Shown here: piece by piece, positions 63,639 through 64,000 of the stretch
Numbering within the stretch: the stretch's first letter is position 1
Layout of the letters: each line of letters begins with the position of its first letter
Assembly (NCBI RefSeq): GCF_900110885.1
Contig: NZ_FOFJ01000007.1
Location: 82,473 to 146,472, forward strand
Source: Azotobacter beijerinckii
GTDB lineage: Bacteria > Pseudomonadota > Gammaproteobacteria > Pseudomonadales > Pseudomonadaceae
DNA length: 64,000 nt
Reading direction: 5' to 3'
Translations under genes and position numbers: made by a program
Notes under the pieces: generated by a model
The model's database searches: none
Told to the model about the DNA's origin: nothing
What the model saw: the letters and a program-made list of their open reading frames with translations, nothing else

Positions 63639-64000
63639 ATGACTGCCACCCCCAAACCGCTGGTACTCATCATCCTCGACGGCTTCGGTCACAGTGACAG
63701 CCCCGCCCACAACGCCATCCACGCTGCCCATACCCCGGTGCTCGACCGCCTGAACGCCAGTTGCCCCCACGGCCTGATCTCCGGCTCCGGCATGGACGTC
63801 GGCCTGCCCGACGGCCAGATGGGCAATTCCGAGGTCGGCCACATGAACCTCGGCGCCGGCCGCGTGCTCTACCAGGACCTCACCCGCGTCACCAAGGCCA
63901 TCCAGGACGGCGAGTTCTTCGAGAACCCGGCAATCTGCGCCGCGGTCGACCAGGCCGTCGATGCCGGCAAGGCGGTGCACATCCTCGGCCTGCTCTCCGA
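63639..64000 (+). CDS. gpmI: 2,3-bisphosphoglycerate-independent phosphoglycerate mutase, N-terminal part
   Basis: The first 120 codons of a gene that runs off the window. The start [20 protein letters not shown] carries the metal-binding Asp14, and [18 protein letters not shown] holds the phosphorylated Ser64 of the alkaline-phosphatase-like domain. It interconverts 2- and 3-phosphoglycerate with manganese. It diverges from the rhodanese-grxC-secB unit, as in Pseudomonas. Confidence 0.95.
   Translation, partial: MTATPKPLVLIILDGFGHSDSPAHNAIHAAHTPVLDRLNASCPHGLISGSGMDVGLPDGQMGNSEVGHMNLGAGRVLYQDLTRVTKAIQDGEFFENPAICAAVDQAVDAGKAVHILGLLS

Overview
The window is high-GC chromosomal DNA of a gammaproteobacterium in the Pseudomonas/Azotobacter group. 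Support comes from the runs cysQ-nudE-yrfG, pckA-hslO, hslR, rimB-rimK, amgS-amgR-tex, gshA-argA-argE-pit and trmL/secB-grxC-rhodanese-gpmI, which follow the Pseudomonas core order, and from Pseudomonas-type families (DUF2790, DUF2388) and a REP palindrome. The sequence alone does not fix the species. There are no rRNA or tRNA genes, no CRISPR array and no intact transposase.

Layout. 1-3.7 kb: core genes (cysQ start, nudE, yrfG, a glycine-zipper protein, cardiolipin synthase). 3.9-12.7 kb: accessory DNA with an RND efflux cassette. Its outer-membrane channel gene carries two frameshifts, and it also has a TetR regulator, an adaptor lipoprotein, a TriC/HAE1-type pump and a FabF-like ketosynthase. 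Scraps of an aldehyde dehydrogenase and a TauE permease follow. Two matching inverted repeats (GTGACYA-N10-TRGTCAC) precede both arms of the cassette and probably are the TetR operators. 12.9-15.6 kb: pckA and hslO. 15.9-34.8 kb: a complete Wzx/Wzy-type exopolysaccharide locus placed between hslO and hslR, which are close neighbours in Pseudomonas. It encodes UDP-glucuronate and UDP-galacturonate synthesis, an initiating phosphoglycosyltransferase, Wza, Wzz, a P-loop-defective tyrosine-kinase homologue, three glycosyltransferases, Wzy and Wzx. Modifying functions are a NodB deacetylase, a YdjC deacetylase, a secreted glycosidase-like protein and two GNAT/CelD-type acyltransferases. A strong sigma-70 promoter with an adjoining inverted repeat starts it.

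34.8-52.9 kb is core: ribosome rescue and modification (hslR, rimB, rimK), the AmgS/AmgR envelope-stress pair, tex, glutathione and arginine synthesis, phosphate uptake, a CYTH/CHAD protein, DUF502, an orphan GspE ATPase and small membrane or secreted proteins. Between argA and argE lie a REP palindrome and a 268-bp MITE with perfect 24-bp ends. The MITE supplies the last codons and the stop of argE. 53.5-58 kb: a DUF480 protein and an Mla-like lipid-transport operon (permease, ATPase, MCE, PqiC-type lipoprotein). 58-64 kb: a class III aminotransferase with a divergent LysR regulator, then trmL, secB, grxC, a rhodanese-like protein and the start of gpmI.

The two most interesting items are non-coding. 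At about 53.08-53.45 kb a sigma-54 promoter with GTTAC-type inverted repeats upstream drives an A-rich, Hfq-site-laden RNA ending in a terminator; this fits a CrcZ/CrcY catabolite-repression decoy RNA. At 61.35-61.00 kb on the minus strand a GacA box precedes an RNA of about 340 nt with 22 GGA motifs, many in small hairpin loops, ending in a classic terminator. This is a CsrB-sized RsmA/CsrA-sequestering RNA, whereas the familiar Pseudomonas RsmY/RsmZ are roughly a third of that length. Together they suggest that carbon-source signals (CbrAB-Crc-Hfq) and Gac-Rsm signals could act on pathways such as the exopolysaccharide locus here; that link is inference.
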